Below, piece after piece: positions 54,623-63,863 of a stretch of DNA of 64,000 bases. The position numbers and the translations under genes were made by a program. Within the stretch, counting starts at the first letter, position 1. Every line of letters begins with the position of its first letter. The notes beneath the pieces were generated by a model that ran no database searches, was not told the DNA's origin, and saw only the letters and a list, made by a program, of their open reading frames with translations. The stretch comes from JABDIP01 sp965227455 (lineage in GTDB: Bacteria > Pseudomonadota > Alphaproteobacteria > DSM-16000 > Inquilinaceae): contig OZ245752.1 of assembly GCA_965227455.1 (NCBI GenBank), positions 3,100,001 to 3,164,000 of the forward strand, in the 5' to 3' direction.

Positions 54623-55735
54623 ATGCGCCGAATCACCGCGTCATCCAAGCAGCCCCCTCGCGAGAGCATTCTGATCGGCGATTGCGTCGCGGAAATGGAC
54701 GCCCTGCCCCAGGCATCGGTGGACTGCGTCTTCGCCGACCCGCCCTACAATCTCCAGCTTGGCGGCGACCTGCATCGCCCCAACCACAGCCGCGTCGACG
54801 GGGTCGAGGAGGATTGGGACCGGTTCCGCGACAACCAGGCCTATGACGCCTTTACCTGGGAATGGATGTCGGCGGCGCGCCGCGTGTTGAAGCCGGAAGG
54901 GTCGATCTGGGTGATCGGCAGCTACCACAACATCTTCCGCGTCGGCGCCATGCTCCAGGATATGGGCTTCTGGATCCTCAACGACGTGATCTGGCGCAAA
55001 ACCAACCCGATGCCGAACTTCCGCGGCACCCGCTTCACCAACGCCCATGAAACCCTGATCTGGGCCGCCTGGTCGGCCGACAGCCGCTACACCTTCAACT
55101 ACCGCTCCATGAAGGCGCTGAACGACGATCTGCAGATGCGCAGCGACTGGACCCTGCCGATCTGCGGCGGGCCGGAGCGGCTGAAAGGCGAGGACGGCCG
55201 CAAGACCCACCCGACCCAGAAACCCGAAGCGCTGCTGTATCGGGTGATCATGTCGGCGACCAGCGTCGACGACGTGATCCTGGACCCGTTCTTCGGCACC
55301 GGCACCACCGGCGCTGTCGCCAAGAAGCTGGGCCGCCGCTTCATCGGCATCGAACGCGACCCGGCCTATGCCGCCGCCGCCGCCAGCCGCATCGCCACCA
55401 TCGACGGCCCGGAGGACATGTCCCTGGTGGCGCCGATCGAAAAACGCGGCGCGCCACGCATTCCGTTCGGCCAGGTGGTGGAGCGCGGCATGCTCAATGT
55501 CGGCGACCTGCTGACCGACAGCCGCCGGCGCATCGCCGCCCGGGTGCGGGCCGACGGCACCCTGGTCGCCTCCAGCCCCCATGGCGAGCATTGCGGCTCG
55601 ATCCACCAGGTCGGCGCCGCCGTCCAGGGGGCGCCCAGCTGCAATGGCTGGACCTTCTGGCATTACAAGCAGAAGCCCGGCACCTACCAGCCCATCGACA
55701 CCCTGCGCCAACAGATCCGCGCCGAGCTGGAATAG
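54623..55735 (+). CDS. ccrM: Cell-cycle-regulated DNA methyltransferase (GANTC-type)
   Basis: 370 residues. It is a beta-class N6-adenine methyltransferase: the catalytic DPPYNLQL (D39-Y42) precedes the SAM motif FFGTGTTGAVAKKLGRRFIG. The C-terminal extension (about 270-370, ending around HYKQKPGTYQPIDTLR) is the DNA-binding part typical of CcrM. It methylates adenine in GANTC and times replication and gene expression during the cell cycle. The promoter region carries three GANTC sites. Confidence 0.96.
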   Translation: MRRITASSKQPPRESILIGDCVAEMDALPQASVDCVFADPPYNLQLGGDLHRPNHSRVDGVEEDWDRFRDNQAYDAFTWEWMSAARRVLKPEGSIWVIGSYHNIFRVGAMLQDMGFWILNDVIWRKTNPMPNFRGTRFTNAHETLIWAAWSADSRYTFNYRSMKALNDDLQMRSDWTLPICGGPERLKGEDGRKTHPTQKPEALLYRVIMSATSVDDVILDPFFGTGTTGAVAKKLGRRFIGIERDPAYAAAAASRIATIDGPEDMSLVAPIEKRGAPRIPFGQVVERGMLNVGDLLTDSRRRIAARVRADGTLVASSPHGEHCGSIHQVGAAVQGAPSCNGWTFWHYKQKPGTYQPIDTLRQQIRAELE

Positions 55736-55785
55736 CGTCGCCGCACCGCCTTGCGCCGCTCACCGGTAGGTGGTAACGGCAAGGC

Positions 55786-56226
55786 ATGACTAAACCGCTC
55801 ACCGAGGCTCCGACCGACCGGCATGGCGTCGACATGCTGTCGACCGGAATGCGCCGGGTCTTCGTGCGTGACCTCATACTGCCGGCGCGGATCGGCATCT
55901 ACGAGCATGAGAAATCCGGGCCGCAGCGGGTGCGCATCAACCTCGATCTGGAGGTCGAAGACGGGCCGCCGCAGGCCGACGAGATCGATTGCGTGGTGTC
56001 CTACGAACCGCTGGTGCTGGCAGCCCGGGACATCCTGGCGGCGGGCCACATCGCGCTGCTGGAAACCCTGGCGGAGCAGCTGGCGGCGGAGTGCCTGTCT
56101 GACCCGCGCGTCCGGCTGGCCCGGGTCCGGCTCGAGAAGCTGGATGCCTTCCCCGATGCGGAATCGGTGGGCATCGAAATCATCCGGCACCGGCCCGACA
56201 GCGCCAGCCTGCCCGATCCGGCCTGA
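55786..56226 (+). CDS. folB: Dihydroneopterin aldolase
   Basis: 146 residues. The fold family signatures are RVFVRDLILPARIGIYEHEK near residue 25, YEPLV and the LLETLAEQLAAECLSDP helix with the conserved Glu. It makes 6-hydroxymethyl-7,8-dihydropterin in folate synthesis. The first 24 residues are extra compared with the short family members. It follows ccrM by 50 bp and converges on mutY. Confidence 0.9.
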   Translation: MTKPLTEAPTDRHGVDMLSTGMRRVFVRDLILPARIGIYEHEKSGPQRVRINLDLEVEDGPPQADEIDCVVSYEPLVLAARDILAAGHIALLETLAEQLAAECLSDPRVRLARVRLEKLDAFPDAESVGIEIIRHRPDSASLPDPA

Positions 56227-56249
56227 TTGGTCGGTCGCGCGGTGACGCC

Positions 56250-57335
56250 CTAGTCAGCCGCATGCGCTAGGGCATGGCGCACCACCTTCTTCATGACCGT
56301 CGGCAGCGCCTGGTCGCCGAGGCGGTCGACGGGCACCCAGAGCCCGGCCGCTTCGTCCCGCCGGGAGGCCCGCCCGGCAGCCACCGCAAGTTCCAGGTGG
56401 AAATGCGTGAAGGTGTGGCGGACCAGCCCGGGCAGCAGGTGCCAGTTCGCTGCCACCGGAGCCTCGCCGTTGACCGATTCCAGTGCCGGCGCGGGTGCCT
56501 CCCGCCATTCGCTCGACGGCACCTCGATCATGCCGCCCAGCAGCCCGCGTTCCGGGCGTTTGCGCAGCAGGATGTCGCCCGCCGGTGTCACCGCCCAGAA
56601 GGCGATGCCGCGCCGGGTCGGACGCTCGGGCTTGGGCAGCTTAGCCGGAAGCTCCTCGGCCATGCCCCGGCTGCGCGCGGTACAGGCGCCGGTCCAGGGG
56701 CACAGGATGCATTTCGGCCGGCGCGGCGTGCAGACCGTGGCGCCCAGATCCATCATCGCCTGGGCGAAATCGCCAGGCCGTCTATCCGGGGTTAGGGTCG
56801 CGGTCAGCGCCCGCAGCTTCGGCTTGGCCGGCGGCAGCGGATCGGCCACGCAGAACAGCCGCGCCACCACCCGTTCCACATTGGCGTCCATCACGGCGGC
56901 GGGACGGTTGAAGGCGATGGCGGCGATGGCGGCCGCCGTGTATTCGCCGATTCCCGGCAGCCGCCGCAACTCGGCCTCCTCCTCCGGGAATCGGCCCCCC
57001 AGGCAATCCGCCACCATGACCGCGCATTTGTGCAGGTTGCGGGCCCGGGCGTAGTAGCCGAGCCCAGCCCATTCCCGCAGCACGTCGTCCAGGGAGGCGG
57101 CCGACAGGTCCTGAACCGTCGGCCAGCGCTCCAGGAAGCGCTGGAAGTATCCGGCCACGGCGGCCACCGTCGTCTGCTGCAGCATGATCTCGCTGAGCCA
57201 GACATGGTAGGGATCGGGGCGAACGCCGGGTGCGGCACGCCAGGGCAGCGTGCGGCGATGATGGTCGTACCAGCGCAGCAGCCCGGTAGCCAGGACCGCC
57301 GCTTCTTCGTTGTTCCCAAGGCCGTGGTCGGTCAT
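56250..57335 (-). CDS. mutY: Adenine DNA glycosylase
   Basis: 361 residues from ATG 57333-57335. It removes adenine opposite 8-oxoguanine. Catalytic Glu49 (LSEIMLQQTTV), the helix-hairpin-helix LPGIGEYTAAAIAAIAF, catalytic Asp150 and the 4Fe-4S cluster C202-x6-C209-x2-C212-x5-C218 are all present. The C-terminal Nudix-like domain that recognises 8-oxoG follows. It diverges from the DUF721 gene. Confidence 0.95.
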   Translation of the reverse strand: MTDHGLGNNEEAAVLATGLLRWYDHHRRTLPWRAAPGVRPDPYHVWLSEIMLQQTTVAAVAGYFQRFLERWPTVQDLSAASLDDVLREWAGLGYYARARNLHKCAVMVADCLGGRFPEEEAELRRLPGIGEYTAAAIAAIAFNRPAAVMDANVERVVARLFCVADPLPPAKPKLRALTATLTPDRRPGDFAQAMMDLGATVCTPRRPKCILCPWTGACTARSRGMAEELPAKLPKPERPTRRGIAFWAVTPAGDILLRKRPERGLLGGMIEVPSSEWREAPAPALESVNGEAPVAANWHLLPGLVRHTFTHFHLELAVAAGRASRRDEAAGLWVPVDRLGDQALPTVMKKVVRHALAHAAD

Positions 57336-57413
57336 TCTTGCCCACTCTGTTCCGGTGCCCGAGTCCATGATAGTTCCGGGCGCGGCGCTGCCCAGTGCGG
57401 AGTCCGAGCAGCC

Positions 57414-57914
57414 ATGAGCAAAATCCGGTCCCTGTCCGCCGTCGCCGGGCCGATCGCGCGCAAGGCGCTGGGCAAGCGACTCGCCGCCCTGGGCGGATTG
57501 CTGGAGAACTGGCCGCATATCGTCGGAGACGATCTGGCCGCCCGGACCCAGCCATGGAAGCTGGATTTCCCCAGGGGCGAGCGCCAGGGCGGCGTGCTGA
57601 CGATCCGCGCCGCCGCCGCCGATGCCCTGGAGCTGCAGCACGAAATGCCGCGGATCCTGGAGCGACTGAACAGCCATTTCGGCCATCGGGCGATCGAGCG
57701 GATCAAGCTGGTTCAGGCACCGCCGCGTCCGCAACATTCGCCACCTCGACCGCAACGGCGGCCCGCCACACCGGCCGAATCGGCCGAGATCGCAATTGCG
57801 TTATCGACGGTCGAAAATCCGGCGCTGCGGCACCATCTCGAAGAGATGGCCGAGGCGTTGCTAAAGGGCGGAACGTCGCGGCCATCGTCGATTCGGCGAG
57901 ACCGAACCGAATAG
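57414..57914 (+). CDS. DUF721/DciA-like protein
   Basis: 166 residues from ATG 57414. The DUF721 core is LENWPHIVGDDLAARTQPWK, with a KH-like fold, and a proline-rich tail follows (APPRPQHSPPRPQRRPATPA). DciA proteins load or assist the replicative helicase DnaB in many bacteria that lack DnaC. Its place between mutY and the DsbA-like gene is a conserved alphaproteobacterial order. Confidence 0.85.
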   Translation: MSKIRSLSAVAGPIARKALGKRLAALGGLLENWPHIVGDDLAARTQPWKLDFPRGERQGGVLTIRAAAADALELQHEMPRILERLNSHFGHRAIERIKLVQAPPRPQHSPPRPQRRPATPAESAEIAIALSTVENPALRHHLEEMAEALLKGGTSRPSSIRRDRTE

Positions 57915-57920
57915 CGGCGC

Positions 57921-57950
57921 TTGCGGCTGGAATACGCCGAAGCGTATAGT
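57921..57950 (+). promoter_or_regulatory. Candidate promoter of DsbA-like gene
   Basis: TTGCGG (57921-57926), an 18-bp spacer and TATAGT (57945-57950) lie just upstream of the GGAGG and TTG start of the DsbA-like gene. Confidence 0.5.
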
Positions 57951-57976
57951 CAATATCTAGTGGATAGGAGGCGAGA

Positions 57977-58612
57977 TTGCGCCGAAGGACACTAATTATA
58001 GGGGGTGTGGCTGGAGTCGCGGTTGCCGGCGCCGGCGCCTTTGTGTTGCGCCAGTCCAACGACGCCATCGCGGCCGGCAGCTGGGACCCGGGCATCACCG
58101 ATTTCGACAAGGTGCTCGGCAATGACGATGCGCCGGTGACCATCGTCGAATATGCCTCGTTCACCTGCCCGCATTGCGCCAGCTTCCACAACGAGACCAT
58201 GCCGTTGCTGAAGGAGCGCTATATCGACACCGGGCAGGTCCGATTCGTTTTCCGCGACTTTCCGCTGAACGAACCGGCCCTGCGTGCCGGGATGATGGCG
58301 CGCTGCGTTCCGGAAGAGCAGTATTTCAACGTCGTCGACGTGGTCTTCTCGACCCTGAACCAATGGTCCAGCGGTCCGAATTGGATGCAGTCGCTGAGCC
58401 GCATCGGCCGCATGGCGGGCCTCAGCCAGCAGGCCTTCGACGCCTGCATGGCCGACACCCAGCTTGAGGAGAGGATCCTCGCGCTGCGCCTGGAAGGCGC
58501 GAACACGTTCAACGTCCAGGCGACGCCGTCCTTCGTGGTCAACGGCAAGACCCTGAGCGGCGGACGCTCGATCGACGAATTCGCCGAGATCATCGACCGC
58601 GCGACCGAGTAA
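57977..58612 (+). CDS. DsbA-family thiol:disulfide interchange protein
   Basis: 211 residues from TTG 57977, with GGAGG 5 nt upstream. A Tat/Sec-like N-terminus (MRRRTLIIGGVAGVAVAGAG) directs export. The redox motif is CPHC (C64, C67) in EYASFTCPHC and the cis-Pro loop is in QATPSFVVNG. It is close to DsbA/BdbD-type thioredoxin-fold proteins that act on disulfides in the periplasm. It lies upstream of smc, as in many alphaproteobacteria. Confidence 0.9.
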   Translation: MRRRTLIIGGVAGVAVAGAGAFVLRQSNDAIAAGSWDPGITDFDKVLGNDDAPVTIVEYASFTCPHCASFHNETMPLLKERYIDTGQVRFVFRDFPLNEPALRAGMMARCVPEEQYFNVVDVVFSTLNQWSSGPNWMQSLSRIGRMAGLSQQAFDACMADTQLEERILALRLEGANTFNVQATPSFVVNGKTLSGGRSIDEFAEIIDRATE

Positions 58613-58649
58613 CCCTCCAGCCAACGATTCCAGAGAAAGCTTCCCGCCC

Positions 58650-61600
58650 TTGCAGTTTGCCAAGCTTCGCCTGTCCGGCTTCAAGTCCTTCGTCGAGCCG
58701 ACGGAACTCTTGATCGAGCCGGGCATTACCGGTGTCGTCGGCCCGAATGGCTGCGGCAAATCCAATCTCGTCGAGGCGCTGCGCTGGGTGATGGGAGAGA
58801 ATTCCGCCAAGCGCATGCGCGGGGCGGAGATGGACGACGTCATCTTCGGCGGCACGGCGGACCGCCCGGCCCGCAACCTGGCCGAGGTTTCGCTGAACCT
58901 GGAGAACGGCGACCGCACGGCGCCGGCGATGTTCAACGATCACGACGAGTTGGAGGTGTCGCGACGGATCGAGCGCGGCAGCGGCTCCGATTATCGGGTG
59001 AACGGCAAATCGGTGCGCGCCCGCGACCTGCAGCTGCTGTTCCAGGACAACAGCACCGGCGCCCATTCCTCCGCCCTGGTCAGCCAGGGCCGGATCGGCG
59101 CCATCATCAACGCCAAGCCGGCCGACCGGCGCTCGCTGCTGGAATCCGCCGCCGGGATCACCGGCCTGCACAGCCGCCGGCACGAGGCGGAGTTGCGCCT
59201 GAGGGCGGCCGAGAACAACCTGGTCCGGCTCGAGGACGTGATCGCGGCCATGGAGACCCAGCTGGCCGGCCTGAAGAAGCAGGCGCGCCAGGCGGCCCGC
59301 TATCGCAGCCTGTCGGACCGCATCCGCCGGTCCGAGGCGACACTGCTGCATATCCGCTGGTTGGCGGCACAGGCCAACGAGCAAGAGGCCCGGAACTTAT
59401 TCGCCGAGGCCGATGACGGCGTGCGGACCGCCATGGTGGCGGTGACCCGGGCCACTGCCGGGCAGGCCGGTGCCGCCGAGTCGGTCCCGCCACTGCGCCA
59501 ATCCGAGGCGCAGGCCGCCGCGGCCCTGCAACGGCTGAACGTGGCGCGTGACGGGCTGCAGGCGGAACAGGACCGGGTCGAGGCGGCCCGCCAGGATGCC
59601 GAACGGCGCAGCGACCAGATCCGCGGCGACATCGAACGCGAGCAATCGTTGAAGGCCGACGCCACCGGCGCCGTGGAGCGGCTGGAAGAGGAACGCGCGC
59701 AATTGGCGGCGGACCAGGCCGGAGAGGCCGAGGTGGAAGCCGCTGCCCGTACGGCCTTCGACACGGCCTCGGAGCAAGCCGACGCCCATGAAGAGACCCT
59801 GGCCGGCCTGACCGAAGCGATCGCAGCGGCCGATGCCGACCGCCGCGCTGCGGAAGGCCAGATCGCGGCCCTGGAGTCGCGTCTCGCCGGTCTGCAACGC
59901 CGCCTGGAGGAGTCCGAGGGTCAGAGGGAGGCCATAACCGCGGAAATCGCGGGCGCGCCGGACGTCGCCGCCGCGGAGGCCAAGCGGCAGGAAGCCGAGC
60001 AACTGCTGGACGGGCTGCGAACGGCCGTCGAGGCGGCCGAAGCCGAGCACCAGGCGGCCGAAGCGGCTCGCACCGAGGCGGCGCAGGCCCGGCAGCAGGC
60101 CCAGGCCGAACTGGCCAGGCTGACCGCCGAAGCCGAGGCGCTCGCCGCCGTTCTGGACACCGGCAATCCCGACCTGTTTCCGCCGGTCATCGATTCGATC
60201 GCCGTCGATAGCGGGTTCGAGATGGCCCTGGCCGCCGCCCTCGGAGATGACGGATCGGCCTCGCTGGACGAAGGCGCGCCGGTGCATTGGCGCACCCTGG
60301 GCGCCCTGCCCGACGATAAATCTCTGCCCGAAGGGGCCGAGTGCCTGGCGAAGCGCGTCAAGGCGCCGGACGCCCTGGCCCGCCGGTTGTCCCATACCGG
60401 CCTTGTCGCCGACGAGGCGACTGGACGGAGGCTGTCCGCCGGGCTTGCCCCCGGTCAGCAACTCGTCACCCGCGACGGTGCCCGCTGGCGCTGGGACGGC
60501 TATACCGCCGCCGCCGAGGCCCCGACCGCGGCCGCGGTCCGCCTGACCCAGAAGAACCGCCTTGCGGCTCTAGACGCTGAGATCGCGGCCGCGGGCAAAT
60601 CCCTGGAGACGGCCGACGCGGCGTTCGAGGCCGCCGGAGCCCGCCAGGACGAGACCCGCGAAAAGGTCCGCGCGAACCGCAGGACCCTGGACGACGCCTT
60701 TGCCGAGCTCGGCCGCACCCGCGACCTGCTGGCCCGGCTCGGACGCGAGGCCGCGGCGCGGGAGTCGCGACTGACCGGCCTTTCGGAGACCCTGGAGCAG
60801 ATCGCCGCGGAGCGGGAGCAGGTTTCCGCCGACCTCGATCAGGCGCGGAACGCGCTGGCCGCCCTGCCGGAGATCGAAACCCAGCGCGAGGCGCTGCAGT
60901 CAGAGCGGCTGACCCTGGCCGAGGCGCGCAACGACCGCGAACGCTGCCGCAACACGCTCGACGCCCTGCTGCGCGAACAGGACAGCCGGCGGCAGCGGCT
61001 GCAGGCCATCGCGACCGAAGCCGCCTCCTGGCAGGACCGCGCCGAGGGCGCCGACGGGCGCGTCGCCGAATTGGAGGCGCGGGCCGGAGAGATCGCCGAC
61101 ACCGTGGCGGAGCTGGCGCATCGTCCGGCGAAGATCGCCCAGGAGCGGGAAGCCCTGGAAGACAAGATCGCCGAGGCCGAGGCCGCCCGGAGTGCGGCCG
61201 CCGATGCCCTGGCCGCTGCCGAAACCCGGCAGGCCGAGGCCGACCGGGTGCTCAAAGCGTCCGAAGCCGAGCTGTCGGAGGCCCGGGAGCAGCGGGTCCG
61301 GGCCGAGGCGGCCGTCTCCGCCGCCATGACCGCCTGCAACGCGATCCGCGACCGCATCACCGAACGCCTGCAATGCGGGCCGGAGGATGTCTTCGGCATC
61401 ACCGAACTGAAGCCGGATGCCCCCTTGCCGGAGGAGCCGACCGTTTCGGCGCAACTGGAACGCCTGTTCCGCGAGCGCGACGGCATGGGTCCGGTCAACC
61501 TGCGCGCCGATACCGAGGCGGCCGAGCTGGACCAGCAGATCGCCGGCATGATCTCCGAGCGCGACGATCTGATCGCCGCCATCGGCCGGCTGCGCCAGGG

Positions 61601-62111
61601 CATCGGCACCCTGAATCGCGAGGCGCGCGAACGCCTGCTTGCGTCCTTCGGCACCGTCGACGGCCATTTCCGCGAGCTGTTCACCCGGCTGTTTGGCGGC
61701 GGCCGGGCGCATCTGAAGCTGACCGAGGCCGACGATCCGCTGGATGCCGGGCTGGAGATCTTTGCCAGCCCGCCGGGCAAACGGCTGCAACACCTTTCGC
61801 TGCTGTCCGGCGGCGAGCAGGCGCTGACCGCCCTGGCGCTGCTGTTCGCCGCCTTCCTGACGCGGCCGGCACCGATCTGCGTGCTGGACGAGGTCGACGC
61901 GCCGCTGGACGACGCCAATGTGGACCGGTTCTGCACCCTGCTGGCCGAGCTCGCCGCCGAGCAGGCGACCCGGTTCCTGGTGATCACCCATCACCGCATG
62001 ACCATGGCCCGTGTCGACCGGCTGTTCGGCGTGACCATGCCGGAACGCGGCATCTCGCAGCTCGTCTCCGTCGACCTGCAGCGCGCCGAGGAGCTGCGCC
62101 AGACAGCGTGA
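58650..62111 (+). CDS. smc: Chromosome segregation protein SMC
   Basis: 1153 residues. Walker A is GPNGCGKSN (31-39), the ABC signature LLSGGEQAL near 1052 and Walker B VLDEVDAPLD near 1080. Two long coiled coils (about 165-480 and 640-940) flank a hinge (about 490-620). It compacts and segregates DNA as a homodimer with ScpA/ScpB, not in this window. The start is TTG 58650; no better one is seen. It follows the DsbA-like gene by 37 bp. Confidence 0.96.
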   Translation: MQFAKLRLSGFKSFVEPTELLIEPGITGVVGPNGCGKSNLVEALRWVMGENSAKRMRGAEMDDVIFGGTADRPARNLAEVSLNLENGDRTAPAMFNDHDELEVSRRIERGSGSDYRVNGKSVRARDLQLLFQDNSTGAHSSALVSQGRIGAIINAKPADRRSLLESAAGITGLHSRRHEAELRLRAAENNLVRLEDVIAAMETQLAGLKKQARQAARYRSLSDRIRRSEATLLHIRWLAAQANEQEARNLFAEADDGVRTAMVAVTRATAGQAGAAESVPPLRQSEAQAAAALQRLNVARDGLQAEQDRVEAARQDAERRSDQIRGDIEREQSLKADATGAVERLEEERAQLAADQAGEAEVEAAARTAFDTASEQADAHEETLAGLTEAIAAADADRRAAEGQIAALESRLAGLQRRLEESEGQREAITAEIAGAPDVAAAEAKRQEAEQLLDGLRTAVEAAEAEHQAAEAARTEAAQARQQAQAELARLTAEAEALAAVLDTGNPDLFPPVIDSIAVDSGFEMALAAALGDDGSASLDEGAPVHWRTLGALPDDKSLPEGAECLAKRVKAPDALARRLSHTGLVADEATGRRLSAGLAPGQQLVTRDGARWRWDGYTAAAEAPTAAAVRLTQKNRLAALDAEIAAAGKSLETADAAFEAAGARQDETREKVRANRRTLDDAFAELGRTRDLLARLGREAAARESRLTGLSETLEQIAAEREQVSADLDQARNALAALPEIETQREALQSERLTLAEARNDRERCRNTLDALLREQDSRRQRLQAIATEAASWQDRAEGADGRVAELEARAGEIADTVAELAHRPAKIAQEREALEDKIAEAEAARSAAADALAAAETRQAEADRVLKASEAELSEAREQRVRAEAAVSAAMTACNAIRDRITERLQCGPEDVFGITELKPDAPLPEEPTVSAQLERLFRERDGMGPVNLRADTEAAELDQQIAGMISERDDLIAAIGRLRQGIGTLNREARERLLASFGTVDGHFRELFTRLFGGGRAHLKLTEADDPLDAGLEIFASPPGKRLQHLSLLSGGEQALTALALLFAAFLTRPAPICVLDEVDAPLDDANVDRFCTLLAELAAEQATRFLVITHHRMTMARVDRLFGVTMPERGISQLVSVDLQRAEELRQTA

Positions 62112-62420
62112 GTCGGACACAGTTGGCTTCAGCTGTGCCCCCCTCACCCTAACCCTCTCCCGCAAGGGGAGAGGGGACCCAATCGTGCCAGGCCATCCTG
62201 CCCCTCTCCCCTTGTGGGAGAGGGAGGGACCCGCGGCGAAGCCGTGGGAGGGTGAGGGGGCCTGCAAATCCTCTGAATTCGTGAATTCCCGACCGCCGCA
62301 CAATCCGCCGTTTCGCACCGGTTTCCATTCTTGACAGCGATGCCGGCCACTCCTTAAGTTGCGGCGCGTTTCGGCGGGGGGCGAGGCCAGAGCCGCCAAA
62401 GCCTAGGAAAACAGCGCGTT
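62112..62420. other. Intergenic region with dispersed repeat, upstream of the atp operon
   Basis: About 310 bp without a gene. The first part is the inverted repeat at 62138-62260. The rest (62261-62420) should hold the atp promoter; TTGACA occurs at 62331-62336 with no good -10. Confidence 0.6.
62138..62260. repeat. Dispersed CCCTCACCC-type inverted repeat element
   Basis: The outer arms are CCCCCTCACCC (62138 on) and GGGTGAGGGGG (ending 62260). Inner arms of CCCTCTCCC and GGGAGAGGG types make nested hairpins. This is a common intergenic palindromic element of proteobacterial genomes. Confidence 0.65.
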
Positions 62421-62789
62421 GTGACAGAGGGGGACCGCGACCGGCCCGCATCGGAGGACAAGGGATCGCTGAAGGCGCTGGACAGGCGCCTGGAAGCGGC
62501 CAGGTCCAGGCAAGGGCGTCCGGGCGCAGGACGGGGCAGCGTCAGCTCCGAAGGTATGGGCGCCGGCATGCGCATCGCCGTAGAGCTGGTGGCCGCCATT
62601 CTGGTCGGTACCGGTATCGGTATCGCCCTCGACAAATGGTTGGGGACACAGCCTTGGCTGCTGATCCTGTTCTTCCTGCTGGGCTGCGCGGCAGCGTTCC
62701 GCAACGTCTATCGGGCGGCCCAGGAGATCGAACGCCAGGCCAAGGAGCGCAAGGCGGCCGAAGAGGCCGACCGGCGGAAGACTGAGTAG
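62421..62789 (+). CDS. atpI: ATP synthase protein I
   Basis: 122 residues from GTG 62421. A charged N-terminal half leads into two membrane helices (about 52-70 and 78-96), AVELVAAILVGTGIGIALD and PWLLILFFLLGCAAAF, then a basic tail. AtpI/AtpZ proteins help assemble the c-ring or move Mg2+. It lies at the front of the Fo genes, 15 bp before atpB, which supports the call. Confidence 0.88.
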   Translation: MTEGDRDRPASEDKGSLKALDRRLEAARSRQGRPGAGRGSVSSEGMGAGMRIAVELVAAILVGTGIGIALDKWLGTQPWLLILFFLLGCAAAFRNVYRAAQEIERQAKERKAAEEADRRKTE

Positions 62790-62804
62790 ACTGGGAGTGA
62801 CCGC

Positions 62805-63527
62805 GTGGCGGGGCCGCTGGAACAGTTCGAGGTGAAGCCGTTCGTTCCGATCCAGATCGGCGAGCTGGACCTCTCCTTCACCAATTCGTCGGCGTATATG
62901 GTGATCGCCGCCGCGCTGGCGACGGTGTTCCTGGTCGCCAGCATGAGCGGCCGGGCCCTGGTGCCGACCCGCTGGCAGTCGCTGGCGGAGATCTTCTACG
63001 AAGTCATCGCCAACATGCTTCGGGATAATGTCGGCAGCGGCGGCCGGCCGTACTTCCCGTTCATCTTCACGCTGTTCATCTTCGTGCTGTTCTGCAACGT
63101 GATCGGCATGGTGCCGGGATCGTTCACCGTCACCAGCCACATCATTGTGACCTTCGGCCTCGCGGGCGTGGTCTTCATCGGCGTGACGATCATCGGCATT
63201 TGGAAGCACGGCTTCAAATTCCTCAGCCTGTTCTTCCCGCACGGGGCGCCATGGTGGACCGCCTTCATCCTGATACCGGTCGAGTTGGTGTCCTATCTGT
63301 CGCGGCCGGTCAGCCTGTCGGTGCGCCTGTTCGCCAACATGACGGTGGGGCACGTGCTGCTGAAGGTGATCGCCGGCTTCATCGCCCTGATGGGCATTTT
63401 CGGGGTCGTGCCGTTTGCGTTCCTGATCCCGCTGACCGCGCTTGAGATCGGCATCGCCGTCCTGCAGGCCTATATCTTTACCATCCTCTCCTGCGTCTAT
63501 CTCCACGACGCGCTGCACCTGCACTAA
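62805..63527 (+). CDS. atpB: FoF1 ATP synthase subunit a
   Basis: 240 residues from GTG 62805 (GGGAG 6 nt upstream). It has five or six membrane helices. The essential proton-path Arg is R174 in LSVRLFANM, and the C-terminal QAYIFTILSCVYLHDALH is typical. It forms the half-channels against the c-ring. It is the second gene of the Fo operon. Confidence 0.95.
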   Translation: MAGPLEQFEVKPFVPIQIGELDLSFTNSSAYMVIAAALATVFLVASMSGRALVPTRWQSLAEIFYEVIANMLRDNVGSGGRPYFPFIFTLFIFVLFCNVIGMVPGSFTVTSHIIVTFGLAGVVFIGVTIIGIWKHGFKFLSLFFPHGAPWWTAFILIPVELVSYLSRPVSLSVRLFANMTVGHVLLKVIAGFIALMGIFGVVPFAFLIPLTALEIGIAVLQAYIFTILSCVYLHDALHLH

Positions 63528-63588
63528 CCACGTTAATGGGGCCGCCCGGTCCCGCAAGAAAACACGGAAACCTAGGAAGGACATCATC

Positions 63589-63813
63589 ATGGAAGCTGAA
63601 GCGGCCAAGTTCATCGGCGCAGGCCTTGCGGCCATCGGCATGATCGGCGCCGGCATCGGCGTGGGCAACGTCTGGTCCAGCTACATCTCGGCCCTGGCCC
63701 GCAACCCGGCCTCGAAGGACGAGATCGGCGCCAACATCTGGATCGGCTTCGCCGTGACGGAAGCGATCGCGCTGTTCGCGCTGATCATCGGCCTGATCTC
63801 CCTGTTCGGCTAA
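63589..63813 (+). CDS. atpE: FoF1 ATP synthase subunit c
   Basis: 74 residues from ATG 63589 with AGGAAGG 8 nt upstream. Two helices are joined by a polar loop (ARNPASKDEIG). The proton-carrying carboxylate is E58 (FAVTEAIALF). The glycine-rich first helix (GAGLAAIGMIGAGIGVGN) is typical of c-ring packing. Confidence 0.96.
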   Translation: MEAEAAKFIGAGLAAIGMIGAGIGVGNVWSSYISALARNPASKDEIGANIWIGFAVTEAIALFALIIGLISLFG

Positions 63814-63863
63814 GCCGACAGGATTGCCGCCGGCAGGTAGGGCCGGCGGCGAGGACACGCGCC

